DNA of 7,613 bases from contig DBWH01000037.1 of the NCBI GenBank assembly GCA_002308595.1, forward strand, positions 22,286-29,898, read 5' to 3'. Positions 7,500 to 7,613 of this stretch are shown piece by piece (the stretch's first letter is position 1; each line of letters opens with the position of its first letter). The notes beneath the pieces were generated by a model. The model was not told where the DNA came from. It made no database searches and saw nothing but the letters and a program-made list of their open reading frames with translations. Origin of the DNA: Mageeibacillus sp. UBA1243. Lineage in GTDB: Bacteria; Bacillota; Clostridia; UBA1212. Both the position numbers and the translations under genes were made by a program.

Positions 7500-7613
7500 T
7501 CAATATGCCTGAATACAGTGGTCGATCTCATTTTTTCTCTTCACAGGCAACCAGATCGCGCTGTGATAGTCGGAATCAGTTTTTTCACCGTTCACACAAT
7601 CATACCACTCCAC
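7500..7613 (-). CDS. 3' end of a minus-strand gene, possible AraC/GyrI-like effector-binding domain protein
   Basis: On the minus strand one frame is open from the window edge through 37 codons to TGA (7502 to 7500). It encodes EWYDCVNGE, an acidic turn, SAIWLPVKRKNE and a short tail ending in QAY. The IWLPVK segment after an acidic loop resembles the last strand (often EIWIPVKKK) of the GyrI-like/AraC effector-binding fold, which senses small molecules at the C-terminus of many transcriptional regulators. The terminator at 7382-7417, on the same strand, supports a real gene ending here. Only the tail is visible, so the family call rests on one motif; the regulator could equally be a stand-alone effector-binding protein. 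The piece is more AT-rich than the genes to its left. Confidence 0.62.
   Translation of the reverse strand: MEWYDCVNGEKTDSDYHSAIWLPVKRKNEIDHCIQAY

Noticed and set aside
7490..7519. Plus-strand promoter with TTGTCA as -35
   Set aside because: The -10 candidate (TACAGT) is poor, the site lies mostly inside the minus-strand coding end, and no plus-strand gene follows within the window.

Overview
The window looks like chromosome from a Gram-positive, probably clostridial (Oscillospiraceae/Lachnospiraceae-like) anaerobe. The reasons are the AGGAGG-type ribosome binding sites, a lipoprotein signal on a solute-binding protein, GC-rich third codon positions, and strong intrinsic terminators. No marker gene fixes the taxon, so this is an inference.

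Bases 1-5916 (+ strand) carry a tight four-gene cluster. It encodes a membrane hybrid histidine kinase with two receiver domains (5' end cut by the window), a lipoprotein of the ABC solute-binding family, a REC - degenerate GGDEF - EAL protein with a complete set of c-di-GMP phosphodiesterase residues, and a stand-alone Hpt protein. The first two genes overlap by 4 bases, the other gaps are 52 and 18 bases, and a perfect 13-bp stem terminator (5941-5989) closes the unit. The parts fit one multistep phosphorelay. A tethered binding protein may present a ligand to the extracytoplasmic domain of the kinase. Phosphate would pass from His to the kinase REC, then to the free Hpt, then to the REC of the EAL protein, changing c-di-GMP turnover. 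No ABC permease or ATPase is present in the visible part, which favours a sensory role for the binding protein over transport. The layout resembles LuxP-LuxQ-LuxU, but with a c-di-GMP hydrolase as candidate output.

Bases 6011-7204 (- strand) encode a multi-pass acyltransferase-3 family membrane protein. It converges on the relay cluster and shares its terminator. It has its own extended -10 promoter near 7289-7297.

Bases 7205-7499 contain no gene. They hold that promoter, a strong minus-strand terminator (7382-7417), an upstream segment complementary to both of its arms (7327-7344), and a pair of imperfect 20-21 base direct repeats with a 30-base period (7427-7476). Bases 7500-7613 are the 3' end of another minus-strand gene. 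Its 37 visible residues resemble the C-terminus of an AraC/GyrI-like effector-binding domain. The last ~400 bases are visibly more AT-rich than the rest.
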